64,000 bases of DNA from Candidatus Xiphinematobacter sp. (lineage in GTDB: Bacteria > Verrucomicrobiota > Verrucomicrobiia > Chthoniobacterales > Xiphinematobacteraceae), in contig CP068473.1 in assembly GCA_016766635.1 (NCBI GenBank), positions 554,673-618,672 on the forward strand, given 5' to 3'. Positions 9,899-21,600 of this stretch are shown in pieces (positions within the stretch are counted from its first letter, which is position 1; the number at the start of each line of letters is the position of its first letter). The notes under the pieces are model-generated. The model saw nothing but the letters and a program-made list of their open reading frames with translations, was not told the DNA's origin and made no database searches. The position numbers were made by a program, and so were the translations under genes.

Positions 9899-10376
9899 CT
9901 GTGCTTACTCGAAAAAGAGGTTGGCCAAACTGGACTGACGTCTCGTTTTCGGCAAGGACTTCCACGATAATTCCTGATACTTCAGCTTTAATTTCATTCA
10001 TTACTTTCATGGCTTCCACAATACAGACCACTGTATCCGGTGTAATCGGAGTGCCCACTTGCACGAACGGAATGCCATCTGGGGAGGGTGCTGTATAGAA
10101 AGTACCTACCATGGGTGAGGTAATGGTCTTTGCTGGATTTCCATCGGAGGAGGGAGGAGAAGGCAAACTTCTAGAAGCGGCTTCCTGTGTATTCCCAGAA
10201 CAAGGTAAGAAAGGTGAGGATGATGACGAAGGTAAAACAGTGACCGAATTGGGGGTAACAACATCTGCTACACTAAGAGTAATCCGGAATCCCTCTCGCT
10301 CCATCTTGAGAAAGGCAACACCGTTTCTCTTCATCAGACTGATAAGTGAACGTATTTCTTTGAGGTAAGAATCCAC
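9888..10376 (-). CDS. accB: Acetyl-CoA carboxylase biotin carboxyl carrier protein
   Basis: Carries the biotin that moves between AccC and the carboxyltransferase. The C-terminal biotinyl domain has the motif [12 protein letters not shown], with Lys124 the expected biotinylation site. Residues about 40-80 form a Ser/Pro-rich flexible linker typical of BCCP. The N-terminal ~35 residues are the dimerisation/assembly region. At 162 aa it is of normal size. The start appears to be GTG at 10376; secG begins 48 bp away on the other strand, so the two promoters must overlap. accA and accD are not in the window. Confidence 0.96.
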   Translation of the reverse strand: MDSYLKEIRSLISLMKRNGVAFLKMEREGFRITLSVADVVTPNSVTVLPSSSSSPFLPCSGNTQEAASRSLPSPPSSDGNPAKTITSPMVGTFYTAPSPDGIPFVQVGTPITPDTVVCIVEAMKVMNEIKAEVSGIIVEVLAENETSVQFGQPLFRVSTGGV

Positions 10377-10424
10377 TGCGGGAAGAAAATGCTCTAACGT
10401 CGTCGTACCCTTAGAAGAAAGCTT

Positions 10425-10898
10425 TTGGATGTGTCATGGACGGGGGGAATGTTACACAATCCGACTGGAGACTTTGCTACTACGCTAACAACTATACTCT
10501 TTACATTCCTAACTCCCCCAGGCACAGTGGCCCTGGTTGGGTTGGGTGCTGTTGTTTCCTTCCGGTTCTTCCTTCCGATTTCTGTGAGTAGGTTGCTACC
10601 TTTTCTTTTAGCTCTCCATGTTGGGGTCTGCCTGTTGCTAATTGTGGCTGTGCTTATGCAAAGGACCCGAAGCGAGGGGCTGGGCACTGCCTTTGGCGGC
10701 AGGGTGACCGACAACATCTTCGGGGCACAAGCCTCCAGCGTTCTTGCCAAAGTTACAACATACTTGGGGACCATCTTCTTCGTCCTCACATTATTACTTG
10801 CCATTGCATATGCAAGAACATCTGCGGGGCACCTTGACCTTCAGAGGGAGTTGAATAATCTCTCTCCCCCACCAAAATCCTCTTCTCCTGCCAGGTAA
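10425..10898 (+). CDS. secG: Preprotein translocase subunit SecG
   Basis: Small membrane subunit of SecYEG that assists protein export. The family core is clear: a first membrane helix ([23 protein letters not shown]), the conserved cytoplasmic loop [11 protein letters not shown], then a second helix ([20 protein letters not shown]) and a polar tail. The open frame begins at 10425, adding about 53 N-terminal residues with another hydrophobic stretch that SecG does not need. A GTG at 10584 would give a normal two-helix protein of about 104 aa. The true start is therefore uncertain. tpiA, a common neighbour, is absent. Confidence 0.85.
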   Translation: MDVSWTGGMLHNPTGDFATTLTTILFTFLTPPGTVALVGLGAVVSFRFFLPISVSRLLPFLLALHVGVCLLLIVAVLMQRTRSEGLGTAFGGRVTDNIFGAQASSVLAKVTTYLGTIFFVLTLLLAIAYARTSAGHLDLQRELNNLSPPPKSSSPAR

Positions 10899-10906
10899 GG
10901 AGAACA

Positions 10907-10990
10907 ATGGCACTAAATCAATCCCTCGAGGAAACTGCCAAGGGGGCAGGAGGGGGTCAAGAAGTCTTGCGAGAAAAGTGCCTGCCTTAG
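10907..10990 (+). CDS. Possible 27-residue peptide after secG
   Basis: A tiny frame starts with ATG at 10907 (MALNQSLEETAKG...) and ends at a TAG at 10988-10990. A strong ribosome-binding site, AAGGAG, sits 4 bp before the ATG and overlaps the secG stop codon, so translation by coupling is plausible. The peptide is polar and Gly-rich in the middle, and I do not recognise it. It may be a real small protein, the head of a truncated gene, or chance. Confidence 0.3.
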   Translation: MALNQSLEETAKGAGGGQEVLREKCLP

Positions 10991-11337
10991 AGGGGTGTTG
11001 TGTTCTGCTATGAACGGTGGGAACGCTTGGTGGATAGCTAACTGCTAAGCCTTCTAGAGGGGAGAAACCTGTCTGGGATATATGCCTCCCTCACCTTATA
11101 ACAACAACTTGTAACAAGCTGTCCTAGAGTAGGTTGTGCGTCCCCCCTCTTACTGCAAGAAACCTAGACTATACCTAGAACTCGGGGAGTAGCCGTGATG
11201 AAAAAACTTATCGAGTTCCGAGTTACTCTTCCCTCATTTTACTCTTCTTCTTTTGGACTATCTGCCGCCGGCTAGGAGGGACAAAATGAGCAATGGGGGG
11301 ATTATAGAGAGAGGAGAGTTGCATGACAATGTGACAA
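10991..11337. other. Intergenic stretch with folded-RNA potential
   Basis: No protein gene is credible here. Two competing 7 bp pairings are visible: AACTCGG (11179-11185) with CCGAGTT (11218-11224), and GAACTCG with CGAGTTC (11212-11218). This could be a terminator-like or regulatory RNA fold between secG and the convergent small gene. I do not find consensus elements of tmRNA, RNase P RNA or SRP RNA. Confidence 0.3.
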
Positions 11338-11700
11338 TCAAAGATAAGCAGTCTTGTTGGGTAGTGGACTAGTATGGCCTTGACCTTCTTCAATCAGCTT
11401 CCAGAAAGCACTGGTTGCTCCCAATCTTTCATCCTCTTCTGCTATAGTTAGGCTGGAGCGAAAGAGAAAATCTTGCAGTGTATTTTTATGGAGCACTCGA
11501 CGGATAAGCACACCTTTCGGGTGCTGCTCGAAATAAATCCGGTAGTCCCTGGAACGATATCGGAACAGCTTGTGCTGCCCTCGACACAACACCCCGAAAT
11601 GGCCTTCTGGGTTCTCAGAGTCATTTGGAAATAGTTGGAATTCTGCAAGAAGCTCTAGTTGTGATCCTTTTGGGAGGACACTTATCTCTGCAGCACTCAT
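11338..11700 (-). CDS. Small protein with RelE-like toxin fold (uncharacterised)
   Basis: 120 aa from the ATG at 11700; an upstream in-frame start at 11724 is also possible. The middle has the pattern of RelE/ParE-type proteins: a KLFRYRSRDYRIYFEQ strand pair followed by GVLIRRVLHKNT, like the 'yRlRvGdyRi..vi.v.hr' signature. Unlike free-standing RelE toxins, it has about 45 extra N-terminal and 35 extra C-terminal residues, and no small antitoxin gene lies next to it. The family match is from pattern memory only. It could be a solitary toxin, an inactive relative, or a ribosome-associated regulator, given that it sits upstream of the ribosomal protein cluster on the opposite strand. Confidence 0.55.
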   Translation of the reverse strand: MSAAEISVLPKGSQLELLAEFQLFPNDSENPEGHFGVLCRGQHKLFRYRSRDYRIYFEQHPKGVLIRRVLHKNTLQDFLFRSSLTIAEEDERLGATSAFWKLIEEGQGHTSPLPNKTAYL

Positions 11701-11934
11701 TGCACTAAAAATTATTTGAAACACACAAACACTGATAAAGAAAACTTACTCACATGAAAAGTGCTTGTTTTTGATTTTTGCGGCCAAGTGCGGGGGAATT
11801 TTTTAACAAGGCTAGAAATTTCTACTTGACTAAGCAGCCACGAAATGCTCAAGTCTGTCGCTTCCGGACCTCTTGGGTGATTTTTTTCATGAGAAATCAA
11901 TCATGATATCAATATCACCTCCGTCTCTCCATCT

Positions 11935-12363
11935 ATGGCGAAGGAAGTCGTTGCTACTGTTAAACTACAAATTCCGGCTGGGCAGGCGAGTCCTGCCCCG
12001 CCGGTAGGTCCTTCCTTGGGGCAACATGGGGTAAACATCGTAGCCTTTTGTAGGGACTTTAACGCCTCGACACAGGGGCAGATAGGAGACATTCTTACCG
12101 CAGTTATTCAAGTCTTTAAGGATAAGACTTTCGCGTTTGTCACTAAGTCCCCTCCTGCTGCCATCTTGCTTAAAAAGGCAGCCGGTGTCCCTTTGGGCTC
12201 CAAGGAGCCTAACAAGACAAAGGTGGGGAAGCTCACTAGGGAGCAGGTTATGGAAATTGTGAAAATCAAAAAGGGGGATCTCAATACGGAAGATGAAGAG
12301 GCTGCGTTTCGCATTCTCTCTGGGACTGCTCGCCAGGCTGGCATCGAGATTTTGCTCAGCTGA
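11935..12363 (+). CDS. rplK: 50S ribosomal protein L11
   Basis: Part of the GTPase-associated centre of the large subunit. It has the N-terminal signature [20 protein letters not shown] followed by [12 protein letters not shown], and the rRNA-binding C-terminal domain. At 142 aa the length is normal. It begins the rplK-rplA-rplJ-rplL-rpoB-rpoC run; secE, nusG and tuf, which often precede it, are not here. A 150 bp gap separates it from rplA. Confidence 0.98.
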   Translation: MAKEVVATVKLQIPAGQASPAPPVGPSLGQHGVNIVAFCRDFNASTQGQIGDILTAVIQVFKDKTFAFVTKSPPAAILLKKAAGVPLGSKEPNKTKVGKLTREQVMEIVKIKKGDLNTEDEEAAFRILSGTARQAGIEILLS

Positions 12364-12513
12364 GAAGGGCCTGCTAAGAGGCCCGGCCCAAGAAGGCGCA
12401 TTATGGCACTTCATCGTTACATCGTCTCCTAGAGTCGTCGTCCCTAGCGGTTTTTTTGTGCGGCATGTTATCACCGCACTACTAAAAATGGAATCGCGGT
12501 TACCAGCCGAAAA

Positions 12514-13218
12514 ATGCAGAAGAAAATAAGCAAACGTTACCAGTGTGCTGCCAAGTTGGTAGATCCTAGCAGAAGATACCCTCTGGGAGAGGCGGTTGCT
12601 CTTCTTAAGAGGCTACCCCCCACCAAGTTCGATCAAACAGTTGCCCTTTCCTTTAGATTAGGAGTCAACCCAAAGCGGACCGATCATATGGTTCGTGGCA
12701 CTTGCCTACTTCCCCATGGAAGCGGCAAGTCGATGCGTGTTTTAGTATTCGCGACAGGGCGGGCGGCTATCGATGCGCAGGAGGCAGGGGCTGAGTACGT
12801 AGGTTATGAAGACCTTTTGAAGAGAGTAGGGGCTGGCTTTTTTGGTTTTGACGTTGCTATTGCTACTCCGGCGGCCATGGTAGAGGTACGAAAATTAGGA
12901 AGGATCCTCGGCCCCCGTGGTCTCATGCCTAATCCGAAGGCTGGGACGGTGGCAGAGGATACTGCTGCCGCAGTAAGGGAAGTAAAGTCTGGTCGCATAG
13001 AGTTCAAAATGGACAAGAGCGCGAATATATCCGTTCCAATAGGGAAGTTTTCCTTTTTAGGGGATTGCCTTATCGGAAATGGAAGGGCAGTCATTGACAC
13101 GCTGCTCAAAGCGCGTCCTGCTACTGCCAAGGGTCTGTTCCTTAGGAAAATTACCCTGAGTGCCACCATGTCTCCTGGACTGGGCGTAGAGTCACCTCAT
13201 TCTCCAAGAACTAGCTGA
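12514..13218 (+). CDS. rplA: 50S ribosomal protein L1
   Basis: Forms the L1 stalk that helps release deacylated tRNA and, in other bacteria, represses its own operon. The conserved GRILGPRGLMPNPKAGTV lies at about residues 129-146, preceded by the two-domain L1 fold. At 234 aa the length is normal. Just upstream an inverted repeat GTGCGG/CCGCAC (12469-12485) could form a leader hairpin. The stop codon shares one base with the rplJ start (TGATG), so the pair is translationally coupled. Confidence 0.97.
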   Translation: MQKKISKRYQCAAKLVDPSRRYPLGEAVALLKRLPPTKFDQTVALSFRLGVNPKRTDHMVRGTCLLPHGSGKSMRVLVFATGRAAIDAQEAGAEYVGYEDLLKRVGAGFFGFDVAIATPAAMVEVRKLGRILGPRGLMPNPKAGTVAEDTAAAVREVKSGRIEFKMDKSANISVPIGKFSFLGDCLIGNGRAVIDTLLKARPATAKGLFLRKITLSATMSPGLGVESPHSPRTS

Positions 13219-13739
13219 TGAGGCCGGAAAAAGCCAGCATCGCTAGGGACATTCAGAACCGCCTGAGGCAGTCATCCTTTCTCTTTGTGGTCGGATATAT
13301 AGGTATGCGGGTAGATCATTTTTCTGGGTTACGCAAACGCTTGAAGGCAGTGGACGCAAAACTGCATGTGGTGAAGAACACTCTACTCCTCCTTGCCATG
13401 CAGGGGCTGGATTTTCCAAAGTTCGGACCAGCTTTTTGTGGTCAAAACGCCCTGGTTACCGGAAACGGTGATGTGTGTGCAGTTGCCAGGGTTCTTAGGC
13501 TGTTTAGTCTAGAGTTTGAGATGCCGTCTATAAAAATGGGGATGCTTAGCGGTGTTCCCTTAAGTCTTGCACAGGTCGAAGTTCTTGCTACTCTGCCCTC
13601 GCATGAGGGTTTGCGCGCCCATCTTCTGGGCCTTTTCAAAGAGCCTGCTGCCCACCTGCTTCGTACATTCTCCGAACCCGGAGCATGCCTCGTTCGTCTA
13701 CTGCAGCTCAAACAGAGTAAAAATAAACTGGTAGAGTGA
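13218..13739 (+). CDS. rplJ: 50S ribosomal protein L10
   Basis: Base of the L7/L12 stalk: it binds 23S rRNA and anchors L12 dimers through its C-terminal helix. The N-terminus (EKASIARDIQNRLRQSSFLFVVGYIGM) and the HVVKNTLLLLA motif are typical. At 173 aa the length is typical. Its ATG overlaps the rplA stop by one base. A 314 bp gap before rplL is longer than usual for this pair. Confidence 0.96.
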   Translation: MRPEKASIARDIQNRLRQSSFLFVVGYIGMRVDHFSGLRKRLKAVDAKLHVVKNTLLLLAMQGLDFPKFGPAFCGQNALVTGNGDVCAVARVLRLFSLEFEMPSIKMGMLSGVPLSLAQVEVLATLPSHEGLRAHLLGLFKEPAAHLLRTFSEPGACLVRLLQLKQSKNKLVE

Positions 13740-14053
13740 ACTAATTTTCCCCTATGGGAGATGTGGATGTCCTCTTGGAGGTAATGCCGGAACGTCCTTT
13801 CGGTTTTTTCCTCTCAGTGTCGATAGAATGAACAAGTATATTGTAAGATCCCAGATGAGAAACAATTGCCCCCCTGCCTCTCTCTAGTGATTGGAAGTTA
13901 GTGAGGTAGCGAAAGGGAGGAAGTTCCAAGTCCATGTCCGCACGCCGTTTCTTCCGTTTCTTAAAACAGTGCGAATCAAGCTAAAAAACCTTTACCAAAT
14001 TGAGTGTTCGGAGGGTTTCAAGCACAGAAAAACTAAATCAAAGTAAATTCCAA
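13740..14053 (+). other. 314 bp rplJ-rplL intergenic region
   Basis: No gene is seen. A 9 bp tandem duplication CCGTTTCTT x2 lies at 13945-13962. An extra promoter or RNA processing site that raises rplL expression could be here, but none is identifiable with confidence. Confidence 0.35.
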
Positions 14054-14437
14054 ATGGCAAATCCTGATACCTTAATTGAAGAACTAAGTGGGCTCTCCAT
14101 CTTAGAGATGGTCGATCTAGTCAAAAAGCTGGAAACGAAATGGGGGGTCAGCGCTACACCTGTTGCGGTCACCGCTTCCTCATCCACAGGTACTGCTTCT
14201 ACAGCAGCTCCCACAGAGGAAAAAAGCTTGTTTGATGTTTATCTTAGTGAGCGTGGAAGCAATAAAATCTCCGTCATTAAGGAAGTTCGGTCGGCGGTCG
14301 CCAATCTAGGGCTAGCTGAGGCTAAGGCTCTTGTTGAGTCTGCCCCGAAAGTAATTAAGGAAGGTGTAAGCAGGGAAGAAGCTGAGGAGATCAAGAGGAA
14401 GATCGAAGCGGCTGGCGCAAAAGTAGAAATTAGATAG
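14054..14437 (+). CDS. rplL: 50S ribosomal protein L7/L12
   Basis: Stalk protein that recruits translation GTPases. The N-terminal dimerisation region ([21 protein letters not shown]), the Ala/Ser/Thr-rich hinge and the C-terminal domain ([25 protein letters not shown]) are all present. I chose ATG 14054 (MANPDTL) over the in-frame start at 14000 because L12 proteins begin directly with the helical dimerisation segment. This gives 127 aa, the usual size. Confidence 0.97.
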   Translation: MANPDTLIEELSGLSILEMVDLVKKLETKWGVSATPVAVTASSSTGTASTAAPTEEKSLFDVYLSERGSNKISVIKEVRSAVANLGLAEAKALVESAPKVIKEGVSREEAEEIKRKIEAAGAKVEIR

Positions 14438-14838
14438 CCAGTAGCATTGCTTTCCTATAGATTGCGGTACCGGAGGAGCGTGGGTTTTTTCTTGCATTCC
14501 TGGTGTCTGTGGGATAAGCCTGGGCTGCCGTCCCGGATGGGTGGGTATCCGTTCTCACTTGATCTTTAGTGATTGGTGGTGCGGTCTACAGTGACGGAAC
14601 ATGCTTTTTAGCCCAGAATGGGGGGATCCTTTTGCTGTGTGTTGTCTTGTCGCCTTCTTCCTCCGGGGGGAGCTTTACTCCTGCGAGAAGTGCTTTTCAG
14701 GGGATTCCCGTCTGCTTTTTCATTTTTTGTGAGCGGAATTCCCGACCTTCCACATCGCCGCCTTCCGCGGTCCGGTCTTCGCGGAAAGGGCGGGTACCCG
14801 GGCTTTAGCCGTCGCGTACCGACATAGTGTAACTGAAA
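14438..14838 (+). other. 401 bp rplL-rpoB intergenic region
   Basis: No credible gene. In other bacteria this interval holds an attenuator or RNase processing site that sets the ratio of ribosomal protein to RNA polymerase transcripts. I see no convincing hairpin followed by a T-run. Confidence 0.35.
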
Positions 14839-17800
14839 ATGTCAGAAAGAATCCACTTCGGAAGTATTCAGGAAGTTATTAAGCCACCGAACTTAATCGA
14901 GCTCCAGGTGCATTCGTATGAGGAATTTTTCCAAAAGCGGGTGGAACCTTCCAGACGCAAAGCCGTTGGCCTACAGGCGGTTTTTCAGGAGTTCTTTCCC
15001 ATTTTTGGATTTGAGGAAAAATCCTTGCTTGATTTTGTTAACTATGAATTGGAAGAGCCCAAAGTAAGTGCTATGGAGGCACAGCGAGAAGGGCAGACAT
15101 ACAGTGCGCCGCTCTATGTTACTTTCCGTTATACGGACGAACGGTCCACAAAAGAAGAAAAGGTGTACATGGGGGAGATTCCTCTCATGACACCTCAGGG
15201 AACGTTTATCGTTAATGGGGCAGAGCGTGTGGTAGTTAGCCAACTACACCGTTCGCCGGGTATTTGCTTTGAAACGAGTGTCCATGTAAACGGGAAATTT
15301 CTTCATGGTTTCCGGATCATTCCAGATCGCGGTTCCTGGATAGAGGTGCAGTTCGATAACAACGATCTCCTTTATGTCTACCTTGATCGCCGCAAGCGTC
15401 GCCGTAAATTTCTAGCAACCACTTTCCTGCGGACATTGGGTTACGGAGAAGATGTAGATATCCTTCGTCTTTTCTACGAGATCGAGGAAATAACCCTATC
15501 GGACGACTTAGATGAGGAGGCCATCAGCACCAAGGTGCTCGTTTCTGATATTCATGACGGGGAGGTTGCTGTCGCACGCGTCTTTGAGCCCCTTAGCAGT
15601 ACTATTGTGCGCCAACTGATGAATCTTGGTTATGCAACTGCCCAAGTGGTGGAGACAAAAGGGGGCGATACCATTATAAAGTCCCTAAAAAAGGATCCGG
15701 CTCGTACTGAGGAAGAAGCTCTAAAGGATATCTATCGTAAACTTCGGCCTGGTGATCCTCCCACTGTGCAGAATGCGCGCAACATGCTAAAACGCCTTTT
15801 CTTTGACGTAAAACGCTACGACCTTGGCCGGGTAGGTCGGCACAAGATCAACCAGAAGCTAAATCTCAAAATTGACTCAAGGGAGCGAACCCTAACCAGG
15901 GAGGACTTTGTGGCTGCAATAAAGTACCTTATTGAGCTTAGCAAGGGAGAAGGGATGACCGATGACATCGATCATTTGGGTAGCCGCCGGGTACGTGCTG
16001 TTGGGGAACTACTCGCTAATCAATGCCGCATTGGCCTCGCTCGTACTGAGCGACTGGTGCGTGAAAGAATGACACTCTACGATACCAGCACCGACCATAT
16101 TACCCCTTCCAAGCTGGTTAATCCAAAGTCTCTCAGTGCGGTAATTCGCGATTTCTTTGGGCGCTCTCAGTTAAGTCAGTTTATGGATCAAACTAACCCG
16201 CTTTCCGAGCTGACTCATAAGCGTCGTCTCTCTGCACTTGGACCAGGGGGACTTAGCCGCGATCGTGCCGGATTTGAGGTCCGCGATGTGCATCCGTCAC
16301 ACTATGGACGTATCTGCCCTGTAGAAACCCCAGAGGGGCCAAATATTGGTTTAATCAATTCATTGAGCACCTTTGCACGCATCAATGAGTTTGGGTTTAT
16401 AGAAACCCCTTACCGTAAGGTGGAGAGGGGCTGCGTGCAGGATGAGGTGGTTTACTTGAGCGCAGATAAGGACGAAAATTTTTATATTGCCCAAGCCAAT
16501 ACGCCTGTAGACGAGAGGGGCAATTTGCTTAATGCAAAAGTTTCTGCCCGCTATAGGGGAGACTTCATAGAGGTCGAATCGGATCGCATAGAGTACATGG
16601 ATGTGTCCCCTAAGCAGCTTGTTTCTGTCGCTGCCGGCCTAATTCCATTCCTGGAACACGATGACGCCAATCGTGCGCTAATGGGCTCCAACATGCAACG
16701 CCAGGGCGTTCCACTACTTGTTTCTGAGGCTCCACTAGTCGGCACTGGACTAGAAAAGAGGGTGGCTTGCGACTCCCTAGCAGTAGTCGTTTCCGAGGGA
16801 GACGGGAAGGTAGCTTCTGTTACTTCTTCGCGGGTCGTCATTACTAGGGACGGCGGACTACCCGACTGGAAAAAAAAGCTCAAGACCAGTATTGAATCTG
16901 GTATTTACGTCTACGAGCTACGTAAATTTCTTCGCTCTAATAGCAGCACCTGCATCAACCAAAAGCCTATCGTATCCAAGGGACAAGTGGTCAAGGCCGG
17001 AGATGTAATCGCCGATGGTCCTAATACCGAGAATGGAGAGCTGGCTCTAGGGCGTAATGTATTAGTCGCCTTCATGCCATGGCATGGATACAATTTCGAG
17101 GATGCCATCCTAATTTCTAAGCGTGTGGTCAAGGAGGACATTTACACCTCAATCCACATTGACGAATTCGAAATTGGCGCTCGTGACACCAAGCTAGGGC
17201 CTGAGGAAATTACACGTGACATCCCAAACGTAAGTGAAGAAGTGCTCCAAAACCTTGGTACGGACGGAGTAGTACGAGTGGGAGCTGAAGTTAAGCCTGG
17301 AGATGTCTTGGTTGGAAAGATTACCCCAAAAAGCGAAACAGAACTAGCCCCGGAGGAGCGCCTGCTGCGGGCGATTTTCGGCGAGAAGGCTGCCGATGTA
17401 AAGGATACCTCCCTGATTGTACCTTCCGGTACTTACGGAATTGTAATGGACGTAAAGGTCTCCTCAAAAAAGGAGATCCAGCGCCAAAAGATGACGGTAG
17501 CAGAGTCCAGGAGACAACAAAAGATGATTGAGGAGGACCATAGACGCCGTAAGGAAGAGCTGCATGAACAGCTAACGGGGGCGTTGTCCAACATTCTCCT
17601 TGGAGAAAAGATACCTTTGGACGTGGTAAATGCGCAAAGCGGTGAGATCATTATTCCAGCCAACCGAAAAATTACCAAACAACTCCTGAGGAAATTAGCT
17701 TCCGTCTATGAACACGTGGAAATTGACCCCAGTCCAATTCGGAATAAGATCCGTGAAATTATCAGCCAGTACGAGCATCGATTTACTGAGCTAGCAAGCG

Positions 17801-18630
17801 AGAGAGACGAGAACTTGGGCCGTGTCGAAAGTGGAGATGATGTTGATCCTGGAATTATCAAACAGGTTAAAGTCTATGTCGCTAGCAAGCGCAAACTGAG
17901 CGTGGGAGACAAAATGGCTGGCCGTCACGGTAACAAGGGAGTGGTGGCTAAGATTGTTCCTGAAGAAGATATGCCTTTCCTCGAGGATGGGACACCGGTG
18001 GACGTCATCTTGAATCCATTAGGGGTGCCAAGCCGTATGAACGTCGGTCAAGTTCTAGAAACGCATTTAGGGGTTGCTGCCAGGGCATTGGACCTAAAAG
18101 TTGCCACCCCGGTTTTTGATGGTATTTCAGAGCAGCGCATCCGCCATTATTTGAGGGAAGCGAGAAGCAAGGAGGGTTTTACCTGGATCCATGACAATGG
18201 GAAAGCTACAGTGTTTGACGGCCGAACCGGGGATGCCTTCGACCAACAAGTTGTGGTGGGGTACATTTACATGCTTAAACTCGGTCACTTGGTGGCTGAC
18301 AAGATTCACGCTCGAGCGGTTGGCCCTTACTCCTTGGTCACCCAGCAGCCCTTAGGTGGTAAGGCCCAGTACGGGGGCCAGCGTTTTGGGGAAATGGAAG
18401 TGTGGGCTCTGGAAGCGTACGGTGCTGCCTATACCTTACAGGAGTTGCTAACAGTTAAATCCGACGATGTGCAGGGCCGAACGAGAATTTATGAGAGTAT
18501 CGTTAAGGGTGACCACTCTCTCCAGGCGGGTATTCCTGAATCGTTCAATGTTTTGATTAAAGAGATGCAGGGTCTAGGCCTAAATGTACGAGCTTCGGCT
18601 CGCTCTCAGACTCATCCAATACCACTATAA
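14839..18630 (+). CDS. rpoB: DNA-directed RNA polymerase subunit beta
   Basis: Catalytic beta subunit of RNA polymerase. Characteristic blocks include the rifampicin-pocket region [34 protein letters not shown], the [15 protein letters not shown] block, the GRHGNKG segment and the C-terminal [27 protein letters not shown]. At 1263 aa it is of normal length without large lineage insertions. The Asp, His and Ser positions of the rifampicin pocket look wild-type. rpoC follows after 61 bp. Confidence 0.99.
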   Translation: MSERIHFGSIQEVIKPPNLIELQVHSYEEFFQKRVEPSRRKAVGLQAVFQEFFPIFGFEEKSLLDFVNYELEEPKVSAMEAQREGQTYSAPLYVTFRYTDERSTKEEKVYMGEIPLMTPQGTFIVNGAERVVVSQLHRSPGICFETSVHVNGKFLHGFRIIPDRGSWIEVQFDNNDLLYVYLDRRKRRRKFLATTFLRTLGYGEDVDILRLFYEIEEITLSDDLDEEAISTKVLVSDIHDGEVAVARVFEPLSSTIVRQLMNLGYATAQVVETKGGDTIIKSLKKDPARTEEEALKDIYRKLRPGDPPTVQNARNMLKRLFFDVKRYDLGRVGRHKINQKLNLKIDSRERTLTREDFVAAIKYLIELSKGEGMTDDIDHLGSRRVRAVGELLANQCRIGLARTERLVRERMTLYDTSTDHITPSKLVNPKSLSAVIRDFFGRSQLSQFMDQTNPLSELTHKRRLSALGPGGLSRDRAGFEVRDVHPSHYGRICPVETPEGPNIGLINSLSTFARINEFGFIETPYRKVERGCVQDEVVYLSADKDENFYIAQANTPVDERGNLLNAKVSARYRGDFIEVESDRIEYMDVSPKQLVSVAAGLIPFLEHDDANRALMGSNMQRQGVPLLVSEAPLVGTGLEKRVACDSLAVVVSEGDGKVASVTSSRVVITRDGGLPDWKKKLKTSIESGIYVYELRKFLRSNSSTCINQKPIVSKGQVVKAGDVIADGPNTENGELALGRNVLVAFMPWHGYNFEDAILISKRVVKEDIYTSIHIDEFEIGARDTKLGPEEITRDIPNVSEEVLQNLGTDGVVRVGAEVKPGDVLVGKITPKSETELAPEERLLRAIFGEKAADVKDTSLIVPSGTYGIVMDVKVSSKKEIQRQKMTVAESRRQQKMIEEDHRRRKEELHEQLTGALSNILLGEKIPLDVVNAQSGEIIIPANRKITKQLLRKLASVYEHVEIDPSPIRNKIREIISQYEHRFTELASERDENLGRVESGDDVDPGIIKQVKVYVASKRKLSVGDKMAGRHGNKGVVAKIVPEEDMPFLEDGTPVDVILNPLGVPSRMNVGQVLETHLGVAARALDLKVATPVFDGISEQRIRHYLREARSKEGFTWIHDNGKATVFDGRTGDAFDQQVVVGYIYMLKLGHLVADKIHARAVGPYSLVTQQPLGGKAQYGGQRFGEMEVWALEAYGAAYTLQELLTVKSDDVQGRTRIYESIVKGDHSLQAGIPESFNVLIKEMQGLGLNVRASARSQTHPIPL

Positions 18631-18691
18631 ATTACCGGGGACATCTAGGTCTATCAAACCCTCCGTACTCCAACGCTAAAAGTAAGAAGCT

Positions 18692-21600
18692 ATGAAAGAA
18701 TTTGCCTCTCGTGAAGCCCTCTTCGATCCACGTGGGGAAGCCTTTGAAGAGGTCAGTATCACCGTTGCCTCCCCGGAGGCTGTCCGCGGGTGGAGTAGAG
18801 GAGAGGTTAAAAATCCTGAAACCATTAATTACCGTACCTTTAAACCAGAAAAGGGAGGCCTCTTCTGCGAGAGAATATTTGGGCCCACTCGGGATTGGGA
18901 ATGCTCTTGCGGGAAGTATAAACGCATTAAACATAAGGGGGTGGTTTGTGATCGCTGCGGCGTAGAAGTTACTCTTGCTAGAGTACGTCGGGAGCGTATG
19001 GGACACATTGAGTTGGCTGTCCCCGTTTCGCACATCTGGTTCTATAAGTGTATGCCTTCACGTATTGGGCTAATGTTAGATATGACTTCCCGCCAATTAG
19101 AACGGGTGATTTACTATGAGGACTATATTGTCATTGACCCAGGTAGTACCGACTTACAGCATTGTCAGTTACTGACCGAGGCGGAATTTCTTGAGATAGA
19201 GGAACGTTACGGTGAGACGTTCAGTGCTGCCATGGGTGCAGGGGCTATTCAGAGGCTTTTGGAACAGGTCGAACTCATTAGGTTGAGTGATGAGATAGAG
19301 CAACAGATGACATGTACCAGAAGCAAACAATTGCGTAAAAAGCTTGCTAAACGCTTGAAACTTGTGCAGGGATTTGCTGCCTCGCGTACGCGCCCCGAGT
19401 GGATGGTTTTGGATGTGTTGCCGGTAATACCTCCAGATCTACGCCCGTTAGTTCCCCTGGAAGGGGGACGCTTTGCAACCTCGGATCTTAACGATCTTTA
19501 CCGTCGTGTCATCAATCGAAATAACCGCCTGAAGACGCTTTTGCAGCTCAAAACTCCTGAGGTAATCATTCGCAATGAGAAGCGGATGCTTCAGGAAGCG
19601 GTAGATGCCTTATTTGATAATGGCCGTCACGGCCGTGCTGTTACTGGGGCAGCAAATCGCCCACTAAAGTCCCTCAGTGATATGCTGAAGGGGAAGGGGG
19701 GTCGCTTTCGGCAAAATCTCCTAGGAAAGCGAGTAGATTATTCAGGGCGCTCCGTCATAGTTATTGGGCCAGAATTGCAGCTTCATCAGTGCGGTCTCCC
19801 CAAGAAGATGGCCTTGGTTCTCTTTGAGCCTTTTATTATTCGGCGTCTGAAAGAATTGGGTTACGTGCATACCGTACGTAGCGCCAAGAAGATGATTGAA
19901 CGCCAAACTCCGGAAGTGTGGGACATTTTAGATGAGGTAACCAGAGGACATCCTGTGCTCCTCAACCGTGCCCCCACATTGCATCGCCTTTCTATCCAAG
20001 CCTTCGAGCCTATCCTCATCGAGGGTGAGGCAATCCGGATCCACCCACTAGTTTGTGCCGCTTACAATGCAGACTTCGACGGCGACCAGATGGCAGTCCA
20101 TGTGCCGCTTTCTATAGAGGCACAGATGGAAGCCCGGTTACTCATGCTGGCCCCCAATAACATTTTCTCTCCCTCTAGTGGGAAGCCAATTACAACTCCC
20201 TCCCAAGACATCCCGCTGGGATGCTACTATCTTACACAGGGCCCACGCCAAAATGCGGCCCTCGAAGGGAAGGGACGTCTGCCTCTTTTTGCAGGGCATG
20301 CTGAAGTTGAGTTAGCTCTTTCTAGAGGAGCGGTCCAAATTCATGCTATAATCCGCCTTCAAAACCCGGATTTTGGTAAGAAGACTTCCTACGGGGATTT
20401 TAGTGCAAAAGTCATTGAGACAACTGCAGGCCGTGTAATTTTCAACCAAATTTGGCCCCAGGAGCTTGGTTTCTACAATAAGGTAGCTGGAAAGAAACAG
20501 CTTAGCGAGATCATTTGGTGTTGCTACAAGGTAGCTGGCCATCAGAAGACAGTAGAAACTCTTGATCGTCTCAAAGAGGTAGGCTTCTATGCTGCTACCA
20601 AGGCTGGGATCTCGATCGGGATTACGGACATGATCATTCCGAGGGAGAAGACTCCCCTCCTAGAGCGCGCTTACAGAGAGGTTGCCGAGGTAGAAAAGCA
20701 GTACCATCGTGGCGTTATTACGGATGGTGAACGTAAAAACAAAGTGCAGGACATCTGGACTCATACAGGAGAAGAGGTTGCAAATGCTCTCTTCCGAACA
20801 TTAGAGCACAACGAAGGTCGACACGAAATGAACCCTGTTTACATGATGGTGGACTCCGGCGCGCGTGGAAATCGCACACAGGTCAAGCAGCTGGCTGGCA
20901 TGCGTGGTCTCATGGCCAAACCGTCCGGAGAAATCATTGAAAGTCCCATCACCTCCAATTTTCGTGAGGGGCTCACTGTACTGGAATACTTTATCTCGAC
21001 GCATGGTGCGCGTAAGGGACTTGCAGATACTGCCCTGAAAACAGCTGATTCTGGTTATCTTACACGCAAACTTGTTGATGCTGCCCAGGATGTGATTGTT
21101 ACTTCACACGATTGTGAAACGGCAAACGGCATCACCGTGCGTCCTATTTATGAAGGAGACGAAGAAGTGGTCAGCCTAAGCAATCGCGTTGTAGGCCGCA
21201 CGAGTTGCGAAGCTGTTAAGGATCCGGTGACTGGAAAAATTTTGGTTTGCTCTGGCGATCTCCTTGAGGAGGGGATTGCTACCGCTTTGGAAAACATGGG
21301 GGTCGAACAGCTTAGGATTCGCTCTGCGCTTACTTGTGAATCGAAACAGGGAATTTGTGCCAAATGTTACGGAAGAAATCTCGCCACGGGTAGCATAGTG
21401 AAGCTCGGAGAGGCAGTCGGCATCATTGCTGCTCAGAGCATTGGAGAACCGGGTACTCAGCTCACCATGCGGACATTCCATGTGGGCGGAACTGCTAGCC
21501 AAACGTTTAAACAGCCTATCATCAAGGCTAAGAATGACGGTTGGGTGCGTTTCAACGACCTGCGTACCGTACGTTCCCTTGAAGAGAACTTCATCGTCCT

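Noticed and set aside
10907-11330. tmRNA, RNase P RNA or SRP RNA
   Set aside because: None of the conserved core sequences of these RNAs is visible on either strand.
14971-15243. Minus-strand frame within rpoB
   Set aside because: Shadow of the conserved beta subunit; no ribosome site or family match.
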